NCBI GenBank assembly: GCA_025602915.1 | Contig: JAHLJZ010000002.1 | Coordinates: 620,001-684,000, forward strand | Source: Paraphysoderma sedebokerense | Lineage: Eukaryota; Blastocladiomycota; Physodermatomycetes; Physodermatales; Physodermataceae | Direction of reading: 5' to 3' | DNA: 64,000 nt | Part shown: positions 21,961-33,200 of the stretch, piece by piece | How positions within the stretch are numbered: position 1 is the stretch's first letter | How the letters are laid out: each line of letters begins with the position of its first letter | The notes under the pieces: generated by a model | What the model saw: only the letters and a program-made list of their open reading frames with translations | The model's database searches: none | What the model was told of the DNA's origin: nothing | Position numbers and translations under genes: made by a program

Positions 21961-23382
21961 TCAAACTGCTGCTTTTTGGAGGTCTTGATTAGACTTGGAC
22001 ACTTCACCACTTGCTAGTTGTTGTAATTTGACGGAACTGGCTGCATTTTTAGATGGGTGTGATGGGTGTGATAGCGGATGATGAGAATTTCTTGTATTAC
22101 TCGCAGTGGAGCGGACATTCTGCGGGTACAATATTTCTGTCATGACAAGAAACTAAAGGAGTTAAAGAAGATGTAAGTGGGAGGTGTTACGAATCCATCA
22201 CATAAAGGTACATCTGTTAGGACGTGATACTCACGGCGCCGGTAGATCCGGTTGAATATAATTTAATAAAAATATCTAATAAAAGTTTATCAAACATTTT
22301 TAGACCGACTGCATCAACATTGATTGATCCGAGACCTTTAAAGCGCCAGTCGTTAATTTCAAATGCAAAAGATATATTTAAGATAACTAGCGCGTAATTA
22401 ATAGATAAAGTCGTTCACACGTACCAATGACATCAAGCGTATTCAAGATGATAAAGTAAACATTATATTGCATATGGTGTCTTAAGATTGCAACACCTGA
22501 AAACCCGTATGCTGAATCTTGGATTGAGTTTTGAAGACGGAAGTGGACGACAGTACTTAAACAGGCAACCATGAATGTTTCTGCGTGGTAGAGGAATTGA
22601 GGAGCAATAGTACTGAGAAGTTTGTTGGAAATAAATATGTACTGAAGAAGCCTTTGAAAATTTAAAAAATGAAGATTAATTATAATCTTTATCCATTGAC
22701 GGTTGACTGATATGAATGAACTTACGGGTACAAGCAAACACTGATGATGGCCCAAATAGAACACACCCTGGATTCGCGGCTGCTGACAAAAGCTTTTTTG
22801 AGTCCAATTTGTGTGCCTGGTACATATATTGGTTTTTAATAATAAGCATTATCGATGATCTTTATGCTGAACTTAAAGACTCACCAGTGTGGGACCAGAA
22901 AGCAATTAAAAGAAAGGAAGCGGTACTTTTAGTACAGTACGTCAAACTTAACAGTCTGTGAAGGGTAAATTGGAAGAAAGTGAGCATTCAATCAGGTTAG
23001 TGTTCATGGACCACGACGATAATTAAATTTCTTACGTGTTTGTCGCATCCAAGAGAATTTTGTTCTCGGGGGAGTAATCCTTTCCTTCTTTCGTCACACA
23101 TTTCTTTAATATTGAGTTATAACTGTACCCTTCTTCATATTTCATTTTTGTGGTCAAGAAATCGTAAAGTGAATGGGTGAAGCAGGATAATAGGAACAAG
23201 TACGTGATTATGAGTCGTAAAGGAGCTGTTCCTTGTCTTGGGTTCAACAGGAACTGCCATAAAGGCTTTGGATTGAGAACCGACAATCCTCCTGCCCAGT
23301 AGATGCGGAGTAATATCCAGCAGAAGGCGGTAGAGGATATCATTCCCCTTTCAAGGTAACTAAAATCAGATAAGTGTGTCAT
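21961..23382 (-). CDS. Orphan multi-TM protein, about 342 residues
   Basis: The family is not recognised. Six exons, complement(23036..23382, 22885..22955, 22726..22816, 22425..22651, 22235..22335, 21961..22152), close in phase. The protein has about seven hydrophobic segments, including SSTAFCWILLRIYWAGGLSV, LIITYLFLLSCFTHSLYDFL, SIWAIISVCLYPLLQYIFI and TFMVACLSTVVHF. A long first loop carries ILKKCVTKEGKDYSPENK. The cytosolic-looking tail is His/Ser/Pro-rich (RNSHHPLSHPSHPSKNAAS). The topology recalls G-protein-coupled or other seven-helix receptors, but no receptor signature is visible. No close partner gene suggests a role. Confidence 0.6.
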
Positions 23383-24367
23383 GGGTGGATTCTATCCGCT
23401 TACAGCTGTTATTTGGAATACTGAAAGTGAGAGCGATTGTGAACGCGAATGAACGACAATGGACAAAAAACGACAGACAGAGTCAACCAGTTGTGGCCAG
23501 GAGTGAGTATCAACGGCAAGGAAAGTGGTAACTGTTCCGGAGCTGCTGGAGGAAAGGATGAACCTCAACCAACTACGGCAGTTATGCTACCATTCGATCC
23601 GCGTATCCCACAGTACTCTACCGTATGACCTTAAGAGCTGTCATCTGCTTTGAGGAACAGCCTTCACAATTGATCGCGGTGACATATCAATGACAGACCT
23701 GATGAAGACAACGGAATGACGACAGTTCGCGGACTGTTCGCGGCCTGCCAACTCGGTTCTCCTGCGCGAACCGGCGTTCCAACTTTTCGGTTGGGAGGCC
23801 TTGTCTCAGCTGAATCACGTGCTCTGGAGGATTGAATGATTTTCAGCGACAACAAAGACACCGTGGCAGTGCTGCGACTCTTGAGAGAATTCGACATGAT
23901 AGTCTTGAGTTCTTGTTCTTCGAATTTCCATAGAAAGCATTGGGCTCTATTGAGTTGGTATAACACAGAACGCAACCCGTGTTATCACCGATTCATCCGT
24001 CATGTCGGATCAGACTACAGGGTTATATCGATATATGAAGTTGAGACGTTAACATCTACAGCAATTATATGCTTTTATATTTAGTGCAAAACTCGGAATT
24101 TGCCAGTATACTACATAATGTGATGTTTGAGCAGTCTAAAGAGGCCATCGCAGAAGCGGGTAGACTTTTCGATTCAATGTTATACTGAGCGTTCTCTTCC
24201 TGAATTGCAATTCAAGTATGGTTCAATACACTGGATAGACGAGGAGGAATAACTCTTTCGGCGGCTGAAACATTGCAAATGAATTATGCGACGCATACAT
24301 TGTCTGTATGTAGAGATTAATATTTACAGTATGATGATACATGACAGATTTCAAATCTTCTTAGTAA
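23383..24367. other. Intergenic region, no gene seen
   Basis: Nearly 1 kb between two minus-strand genes. It holds the promoter of the multi-TM gene and the 3' end of the glycosyltransferase gene. Open frames at 23664-23975 and 23836-24084 overlap on opposite strands and carry no family signal. Confidence 0.6.
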
Positions 24368-25576
24368 TTAAACCCAATCACCGTATGCATCGAAAAAACT
24401 CCTGTCTATCACTTGTTTTACTCTCAACTGAAATTCCAGTTTGTAATTAACCCACCAATCGGTTATCTTTTTCTGGAGTCGATTCAATTCCTCAGGATCA
24501 CTCAGTAACATTTCAATCAATCCGGGTACTTCCTCCCAATCACTTACTACGGGTATCCCGCTGTCTCTCATATTATTCCAAAAGAAATCCGTCTCATGGT
24601 TGGGTAGCAGCTGATATATGGGAATGCTACCGGCTTCCAACGCTTCGTACAGCCGTAAAGATTCCGGATTGTTCCCCCATGGCGTAAATGTGAACTTTGA
24701 GTCTAATAAGATTCGGTGATATTCCAGAACTGGAATGCCTCTCTTATCGGCCCATCTCAAATCTGCGGAAATGAAGCATGATAGGTTATTTGAATAAATC
24801 ATTGAAAGCATCTCTCCACGGTTTGCTCGCTTTGATCCGATAAAATTACACAACATGGGCCTTTCCGATGTTCGAGGTAGAGTGGATGGTGGTGACGAAG
24901 GAAAACCGGATTTGATACCAAGCGGTATGTAAGTAACATTGGAATAAGATGTCTTGGGACGACGATAGTAGTTTCGCAAGACGTAGGATGGCTTATTGTA
25001 AAACGAGAGGTCATCTACGCAGCGTTCGTCGCCCATATGATAGGCACCCATATTAACAAACATTTGGTCGTTAATGTTATTGTTATTAAAGGATGGTGAG
25101 ATGTCATCGAAGTAAGATGCTGAGTTCGGTCGGTGTAAGAATACTGTCAACGAATCAGACATTTTTAACTTTCCGGAACTGGTTCTGTCGACGTGAATTT
25201 GAATCGGCCTATCAACTTTTGCCAATACTGTGTTGCGTATCCAATCTGCCTCCATAATTTTACCACCTTGGTCTACGGGAAGTGGATTTAGTTGAAAGAT
25301 CAAATGTAGTGTTCGTCTTGCTCGTGTCAACTCTGCTTCGGTCACTTGGTTCTGATTTGAATCGAGCGGCAGTAGCGGTACTTGAACTTTAGCAAACGGT
25401 ATGTGAACTTGTGCATTATTTATATTCTTTGACGTTTCGCTCATCGGGGAGGTAGAGTGATGGGGTAGAGTGTAGAGGCCGAAGCCACTTATGAGTACGA
25501 TAAGAGTTACGGAGAGAACAAGCAATCTGTTCCTTTTCAACGGTTTATAAGAGATAGCGGATGAGAGCGACATCAT
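24368..25576 (-). CDS. Type II membrane glycosyltransferase, exostosin / RXYLT1-like
   Basis: A single-exon gene of 402 residues. One N-terminal signal anchor (RLLVLSVTLIVLISGFGLYT) after a short basic tail gives a Golgi type II topology. The catalytic part shows the exostosin-type pattern: YHMGDERCVDDLSFYNKPSY, VLRNYYRRP, YIPLGIKSGF, RPMLCNFIGSKRANRGEML, then LLDSKFTFTPWGNNPESLRL followed by YEALEAGSIPIY. The last block matches the donor-binding motif of exostosins and of the xylosyltransferase RXYLT1. Donor sugar and acceptor cannot be told from sequence. The absence of introns contrasts with most neighbours. It is divergent from FAD synthase. Confidence 0.72.
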   Translation of the reverse strand: MMSLSSAISYKPLKRNRLLVLSVTLIVLISGFGLYTLPHHSTSPMSETSKNINNAQVHIPFAKVQVPLLPLDSNQNQVTEAELTRARRTLHLIFQLNPLPVDQGGKIMEADWIRNTVLAKVDRPIQIHVDRTSSGKLKMSDSLTVFLHRPNSASYFDDISPSFNNNNINDQMFVNMGAYHMGDERCVDDLSFYNKPSYVLRNYYRRPKTSYSNVTYIPLGIKSGFPSSPPSTLPRTSERPMLCNFIGSKRANRGEMLSMIYSNNLSCFISADLRWADKRGIPVLEYHRILLDSKFTFTPWGNNPESLRLYEALEAGSIPIYQLLPNHETDFFWNNMRDSGIPVVSDWEEVPGLIEMLLSDPEELNRLQKKITDWWVNYKLEFQLRVKQVIDRSFFDAYGDWV

Positions 25577-26015
25577 TCTTTAGCGGGTGGGACGGGAATT
25601 CGTAGCAGAGAGGGAGCGAATGATGAGAGTCACTGTAATTGTAGTTCTCTATGGATACGAATCAGAGTCCAACAATTCCCTTACGTTGAAATTGATTCCC
25701 ACTGTCGCAAGACGCGTCTGTTCTCCGCTGCAGCCAGTCCGTTCACTCTCTGTGAACCACTGTCGTAACGGTGAACCAGCATCCTTAATCATCGGCCGTT
25801 CGGACAACGCACAAATCCGTATCCATCGCGGAGTAGATAAACGGAGCACCTCTTTTCGATTTGTTGTTGTTGGTATTTAAACGCTCTCAAGCATCTCTGA
25901 TACTCTGTCATTAGCATATCTGAACGAAGATTATCTTGCACATCCCGGTTTTTCCCTCCACAAGAACCCTTTTTGTTTGTTTACTTCGCATCCTCCCTTC
26001 CAACCCGCCATAATC
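25577..26015. promoter_or_regulatory. Divergent promoter region of glycosyltransferase and FAD synthase genes
   Basis: A shared 439-bp upstream region. It contains the 10-bp perfect palindrome AGACGCGTCT at 25710-25719, whose core ACGCGT matches the fungal MluI cell-cycle box (Mbp1/Swi6 type site). Whether it is used is unknown. Confidence 0.35.
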
Positions 26016-27134
26016 ATGTTTACCACAATCGAAGCTCAAGTATACCGATACGTTCTGTCTTCGCGATATGCTGATCAGTCGTCCACGAAGCACACAAATG
26101 GAACAGAATCGTCAGAACCGGATCCGGATTTAGCTCAACATGTCACGTCCGCCGTAAATATCATAGAACAGGCCTTAGAACAATATGGGTAATAGTCTTT
26201 TAAAAATAGTCTTTTAGTTTTATTTTATACATTCGTCGGTTTAACTCATGTATTATCTCTCACAAAACGGTGTGATTAACATAACCACTCCTAACTATTG
26301 TAGGATTGAGGGATTGGCAATTTCATTTAACGGCGGGAAAGATTGTACAGTCCTTTTACACCTATTCGCTGCCGTTTTAAATCGGTACTTTCGAGTCTGC
26401 AAAAAAGTGGGAAACGGTGTACCTCTAGATCATAGGATAAACGCAGTATACATCACTCAGATAAACCCGTTTATAGAAGTCGATACATTTGTGGATGAGT
26501 GTGTGCATCGGTACTGTAATTGTATGGCCAAACGCCTTTGTAATTGATATACTGACATAACATATTTCTTAGATACCAGCTCAATCTATCTCGTATATCG
26601 GGACCCATGAAACAAGGTCTTCAGGTTTTTATATCGAAGCAGCCAGATGTAAACGCTATCCTGGTGGGCACAAGAAGATCAGATCCATTTGCCGGTACTG
26701 CCATTAAAGTTTTTTTATTTCTCTCATCAGTGTTCTTCTGATCTCATTCCTTCTATAGAACATTTAACATCATTCGATTTGACAGACCCCGGTTGGCCTC
26801 AATTCATGAGGGTGCACCCAGTGTTGGATTGGGATTACACTCACGTATGGAAATTCCTGTTGACTCTCAACGTCCCGTACTGTGTTCTGTACGACAAAGG
26901 GTGTGTGCGATCTTTTGTTTCAAATGTATACTTCAATCCTCTTTAACTTTATGTCCTTATTACTGTACATTCAGCTACACCTCACTAGGAGGTACAGACA
27001 ACACAATACCCAACCCCGCTTTACGAGTGACTCGAGATTTAAACGCTAATGAAAAGAGACAAGAAAGTTATTTACCCGCTTATAAGTTATTAGACGGATC
27101 CAAAGAACGGGATTGTAGAGTCAAAAAATGTTGA
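26016..27134 (+). CDS. FAD1: FAD synthase (FMN adenylyltransferase)
   Basis: Makes FAD from FMN and ATP in the cytosol. Five exons, join(26016..26188, 26304..26510, 26573..26694, 26759..26900, 26975..27134), give 267 residues, close to yeast Fad1. The PAPS-reductase-like fold is clear: [15 protein letters not shown] (PP-loop), [64 protein letters not shown] and [19 protein letters not shown]. The C-terminal [17 protein letters not shown] is the usual end with its conserved arginines. There is no N-terminal molybdopterin-binding domain, as in fungi and unlike animal FLAD1. It converges on BRCA2 with 147 bp between stop codons. Confidence 0.95.
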
Positions 27135-27281
27135 AACGAACATTACACTTCAATTTAATATTCGTACATGTGTTAATTTATTAGATACAAGATCGATGAT
27201 GATTAATCGATCAATAGAATACATCCCGCTACTGTTGGATTATCTACACTTGTTCTTTACAATATATTAATTTGACTGTAA

Positions 27282-30200
27282 TCATACACGATTTTCTTCG
27301 GTATATAGTAATGATAATAGCTGATGGAATCTGGAAGAAGTATCAACCATTTCTAATTTTTTGAGTACCAAACCCGTTGAGGGTTCAGTACCAGTCGCAT
27401 CACGTTGATCGTCAACCTTTGCAGTCGACTCTGCGACTTCAATCTGTAGAAGATGTTAGGTAAAATATGGAATAACATACAGGTCGTAGACAGCAGTTGA
27501 CAGGTTTAAAAAAAAAACTTACTTCCACATAATCCTTCCATGTAAATTGATTCAGACAGTCAATCAAATTCATCAATTCACCTTCGAGAATGACTAAGTT
27601 GTATTTATCTTTGTTCCTACCGACTTGAATGTACTCCGACGATGTAGAGTGTCCTGTTTCACGCTTGATTGAAATATCACATAAATACTCATCCACAGAT
27701 AACTCAGACTTGGTTGCTCTCATTTCATTGTAACCATCTACTAAACTTTTGCTTGAATATACTCGGGCGTTACAAATCCACCATCGAAGGTACTCTTGAA
27801 TGGGTAGTTTTGTGATTCCTAGCTCTGACCAAATCTTAGACCGAGTTGAGTCAAAGGCGGATATCCAAGTATCAACATTTTGAACATTATCTGCGTCAAC
27901 CTGATCGATGGGGTGAGTCGAAGTGGAAGTCAATAAAATCTTGGGATTGAGTTGAAATTGCTGTATATTGAAGCAAGATGAAGGCGAGAACGAATGTATG
28001 GACTCGGAGATGCATGAAATCAGCAGAGGAAGAACCGACGATATCGTGGAGTTGAGTTTTAATAAATTTACCCCGCTGTCGAAATACACTGTACAGTCCA
28101 ACGATTGGATGAGCTGACCAGAGAGATTATTCTCGAGGGATATTTGAATTTTTTCAACATAGCCCAGCAGAGAATGAGACTTGCACTCCAAGTATCTGGC
28201 AGGAGAGTGTGATATGAATTCCATTTCGCCGGTCGCATTTCGGTTCCCCGAGGCTTTGCTCTTTGAGAAGTCTTCACTGGATTCGGAAGGGTTACGGTCC
28301 AACGCATCTAAAAAGTAGTCCACCCAATCTATCTTATCGTTCATTCGAGGTATGAAATTGTACGGTGGAAGTGACGGCGGCGACGGAAGATTCAGAGAGG
28401 AAGCTGAGTGCAACATGCTGTTTTCCGAATGTGCTGGAGCCAGATTTTGATTCTCTGAATATGTCAAAGTCGCTTCTGCTTTCCCTGCACTGTGTTGCCG
28501 GACAATCGGTCGACCATCCTTAAAATCCGCTAGTCTTTCCGACAGACTATTGATAATATTTGGGTTCCTAGAAATAAAGATTAGAAGTGCTGTACTTGTG
28601 AAGGCTGCAAATGAATTGATGGTCACCTTTTCATCCAATCGTCAAACTCGGCTTTCGCCTCTCGCAAATAAATACTCTTTGGGAACAATTTGATTTCCGT
28701 AAAATCAGTACTTTTTAATATATAGAGGTCAAATTTTGCATCATAGGTCGAAACAATCACATTTGTCATAGTGACGACAGTATTGATCTAGGAAGAATGA
28801 GGATATAATCAGTATGATCTGAAAAGACAGACTAGGTCACCGGTAAATGTTCTTTCACAAACCCTTAAAAATGATGTCTTGTATTCGCCGCTATTACGCA
28901 GAACTTGCACCAAAATAAATCTGCCAGATTTGTCGGCCAAGAAAACTTCAAATTGATCCATGCACCGCCCATTACTTCGTCTGGCATTTTGATTTTTGGA
29001 AACGTCCATCACCAAACCAACAACATCAACTTCTGATTGAGGAGAGAATTTTCCTAATTGCGCAAACGGCGTGACGGATCTCGGAATATACAACGACCGC
29101 TTCAAGACTTCATCATCCGCAGGGAGTTCTTGCCATACGGTATTTCGAGCCGTATGCAATTGCACAACTTCGGAAGCAGATTCCTTCGAGGGGGCGGAGA
29201 CGTTTGCGTTGATAAGCTAACAAAACGTTGTGATGAATAAATTGCTTTTGAAGCCAGATGAATAATTTCTGACGCACCCGCAAACGAGTTCCCTCCCTAA
29301 AAAATTCCATTGCAGATTCTTGAGGACGCCAGATTGTCAACATAGCGGTTGTCGGTTTCTTTTTAGCAACGCGTTCCGGGTAATCGCACAATCTGACCTT
29401 AATGTAAGGCGTAACATTCCGAGGTGGGTGGGATTGCTGTCCTTCTTGTGAGTTGCTTTCTTTACTTTTTTTTAAAACTATTTGAATATTATCTTACTTT
29501 AACGCGATCAGCTAACTCGTCTCGTATTCGGTCCATTTTTTGAGCGCCAAACTCCTGTTCGTTCAGACTTTGATTACCAGTCGAACTCTCCCTAGATTGG
29601 TCAATCGCTAATGTGTTCAAATTAATCTCTAACTACCTGTATATTCTTGGTGTCTGCAGTACAAACCTTTGGAAATCCTGTCATTACTTCTCTTCATATC
29701 GCCAGTAGTTTGATAGGAGACGAGTAGCTTTTGCAGTTCCGCTTCAATGTCAGCCTGTATTCACAGAATTCGAAATGTCAAACATAATGAGGCTTTGTTG
29801 CAACGAAGCGGATAATTACTTCATAAGCGGCTGCAGCATTTTCTTCCTCTTGCGCACTCCTTGTAATCTTTCTCCCGCTGGGTGAAGTCTCCATGTATAA
29901 AATAGGATATACCCTCATCACCACCACATCAACAGCAGGCGCAGCCCCTCCGTCTGGCATCAAGGAATTTAACGACACCTCAAAGAATTTCTCTTTTTGA
30001 AAGCCCAATTTCGCATGCCATCTTGCTCTTCTCGTGCTATTGCCGGTGATTTTTAATACAGTAGAATCAGGCACGTCTAAAGCAGGCACAGCATCTGATC
30101 CACCAATTAGTTGAGCGTTAAATATTGCTAGCTTTTGACCGATGAAAATGCGTCGGGTCTTGACAGCTCGCTCGACGGAAGAATCCATTGTAGCTCGAAT

Positions 30201-33200
30201 CTTGTACCATCCATCTGTCAATTCGAGATGAAAACTGGTATGCGATGAAGATGACCTTGGTACTTCTACGATATCCGATACACACAAAACCATATAACGG
30301 GAAGGAACACCATCCCTTTCAATAACAAGTTTTAAGGCAGAACGATGACCTTGGTTGATTTCGCGTTCGTAACTACAAAATGCAAATGGAGAATACTTAA
30401 CGAGGTAAACCATATCACGATCAGTTGTCAGAGTCCTACCGATACTTTAATTGTTGCATAACGTGGTCAGGCGTCCATAATTCCTTATATTTCGTTGGAT
30501 TCAATTTGAGATAACTGGCTAACTTCCAAACAATCCATCGATAATGATTCAGCACCCATCGCTCGTCAATTGACGTCGGAAGAGCCCCTGACTCGATCAG
30601 CTCAGCGTAAGCTTCAGTTGCGCTCCAAGTTGCAGTTGAACTCGTTTCAGTAGGCAAGACAAACTCATAATGTATAGCGGATGTACTATTAACTTCAGGT
30701 ACGCCGACAGGACTGTACGCTCCAATTAGCAAGGAATTAAGAAATTTACTACGTCAAAAATTACCTGTCTTCTTGAGCTGGTTTTCCTTTAATGAAAGTA
30801 CGAAATTCTTCGGAAAGCTTGATGCGTTCATGTTTTGCTAAGGGTGTGGTCGAATCAACAGAAATGGTGACTAAATAGACTTGAGATCAAAATACAAACC
30901 CGAGAGATTAAACATGGGGTTCTTGATTACGACAGTTTTTGTCGACGTCGACGCCTTCACTTCAACTGTGTGTTGCTTCTTCGCACTGAAGGGCGTCTTG
31001 AAAGGTTTTCGATGTGATCTACTAGCTTTCCGACCTGAAAGATGTTGCGGAGTCTTAAACGAGGATGGGGTGGTTGTCGTTGAAGAGGTGAGGGAAGTGG
31101 GAGTTTGATACTGCCGAGCTACTGGAGCTGCAATTTTTGGGGTAACCGGATTCTGCGAAACGCGTGATATCTGCATTGGTACTTTGAATACATTTTGAGG
31201 TTTTTTGAACAGCTGCAGTGCCTTCGGGGATTTTGGTTGGGTGTTGGAGTTTGAGTCAATTTTCAAAGAATCTGCAGTCGGAACGGATGAATCAAATTCC
31301 ATTAAATCGACTGAACTCGAATCTTCGGATTGGAAGAATTTAGTCGCTCTCCGCAATGACGCAGCAGATATAGTGGGAGGTGCCTTTCCACTAGCGGTAG
31401 CGAAACCTGAGAATGATGATTGCACGTTTGTTTTAGCTGAGTTAATTAAGGTTGGTCAGCACTTGCAAATTTGTATAAGTGCGGCTGTGGGATTTAAATG
31501 GCATACCCGAGCATCCTAGATTCTCAATTGGAAACGCAGGCTCTCCAAAAAGTCCATCCTCTCGTGCTGCATCCTCGACGGATTTCATAAGGGACCTAGC
31601 TTTTGAAAGTGCTGCCGCGGAAATTTCTGGCGGGGGCTTGCCACCCGCGGTTGAAAATCCAGACAAATGTCTTTGTCTGGATGCACCTACTGCTAAATGT
31701 GATGAGGATGAGTAGAGCTGACGAAAATAATGCAATCTGAGAACGAATACCTGATCCCAGCTTAGCTGAATCATCTGAGTCAACCCAATCGGCGCTCGAT
31801 GCATTGTGGCGGAATCCGACATTTTCGTCAGTTTTAAAGAAAGCGACTCCTTCCTCATGCATATTTGCATTTGGCAAGAGAGAATTGCCGTCCGAATTCG
31901 GGACAAAATCGCAGGCAATTTTTGAGGCTGGTTTCATTGCTCTTGGTTCCGAAACGAATTCTGCTTGACTACCTGTTTGTCATTGCATGCAGCCAACGTC
32001 AGCCTTGATCATAATGCGATGCCAAAAGAAGTCACCATTCTTACTCATGCCAAACTTATGGTCGACGCTGAACTCTTGTGCGACAGATTCCATGAGAGCC
32101 TGACCACGCTTTATAGCATCGTCAGAAAGCTTTGGCGGTGGCTTCCCGCCAGCTGTTTTAAAACCGCAAAACGATATGACTGGTGGCACATGGCACACCT
32201 CAGGTCTCTGGATGACATCTGAAACATACCAATATTTGTCAGATTGGTATCCCAAAAGACTGCAAGAAGATGTTCCGTACCTATAGTTTGGGTGGTGGAA
32301 TCAGCTGGCTGCACTTCCAAAGGTTCAAGCGGAACATCACCGAATTCAACGAGAGATTTCCCTCGATTGATCGCCGCTTCAGAAACATACGGTAGTTGCT
32401 TACCGCTGGCAGATTTGAATCCAACAAATTCCTGATGTGACTGATTTTGATAAATAGTACTTGTTCCTTCTGTAATTGAAAATTGTGCAAGTCAGTTTAA
32501 ATATGTGATAAGTGTAGAAGGTGGATATAACCTACCATTGAATTCTTCAGACGTGTCAGTAGATGATTCTGCGGGACCAGTGTTATCTTTGTCAACGGCG
32601 TGCGAAGTATATATTTTTTGCAGTGACTCTTGTTCGACAATTTGCAAAGAGGGCTGATTATGAGTTGAATCAGGAACAATTGTGGTACTCGCTAGATGGA
32701 AAGCCGTCGTAGAATCTGCAATGCCGGAAGAGTATATACTGCAGCGTTAAGAGTAAGAACCAATGTTTAGGGCAGAAAGGTTCAACACCAACCATGATCC
32801 CTCTGAAGGTTTGTATGGTTTCGCGTAGCTTTGTCATCGCTAAGATAATTAGAATTGCCGATTGTACTTCGGTTAAGATCAACCACGGCAAGGTAATCTA
32901 AATTTGATAATCCCTTGAAAGATCCTATTAAGTCACGGATATTGAAAATGTCATCGTCATTAATAGCTGAACTTCAAGCATTGTAAGTTTTCGCGTCGAC
33001 AGAAGCACTTTCTTGACATACCTTCGACTTGCTTGTATCCTGACTCAAAGCTAATGTGGTCATCTGTATTGTTCATTATATTATCGAAGAGATTTCGGGC
33101 TCTGCTGACGGCCTCATCAGTCAATGGGGGTGGCAATTTACCACTGGCCATCAAGAATCCGCTTGCCGGCGCAACAATCGTATTGCTTGTTGTCAATTCG

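Noticed and set aside
28068-28307. Second minus-strand protein within BRCA2 (and similar frames such as 48493-48753 and 37352-37597)
   Set aside because: These are alternative frames inside long real exons, with no family features or separate promoter.
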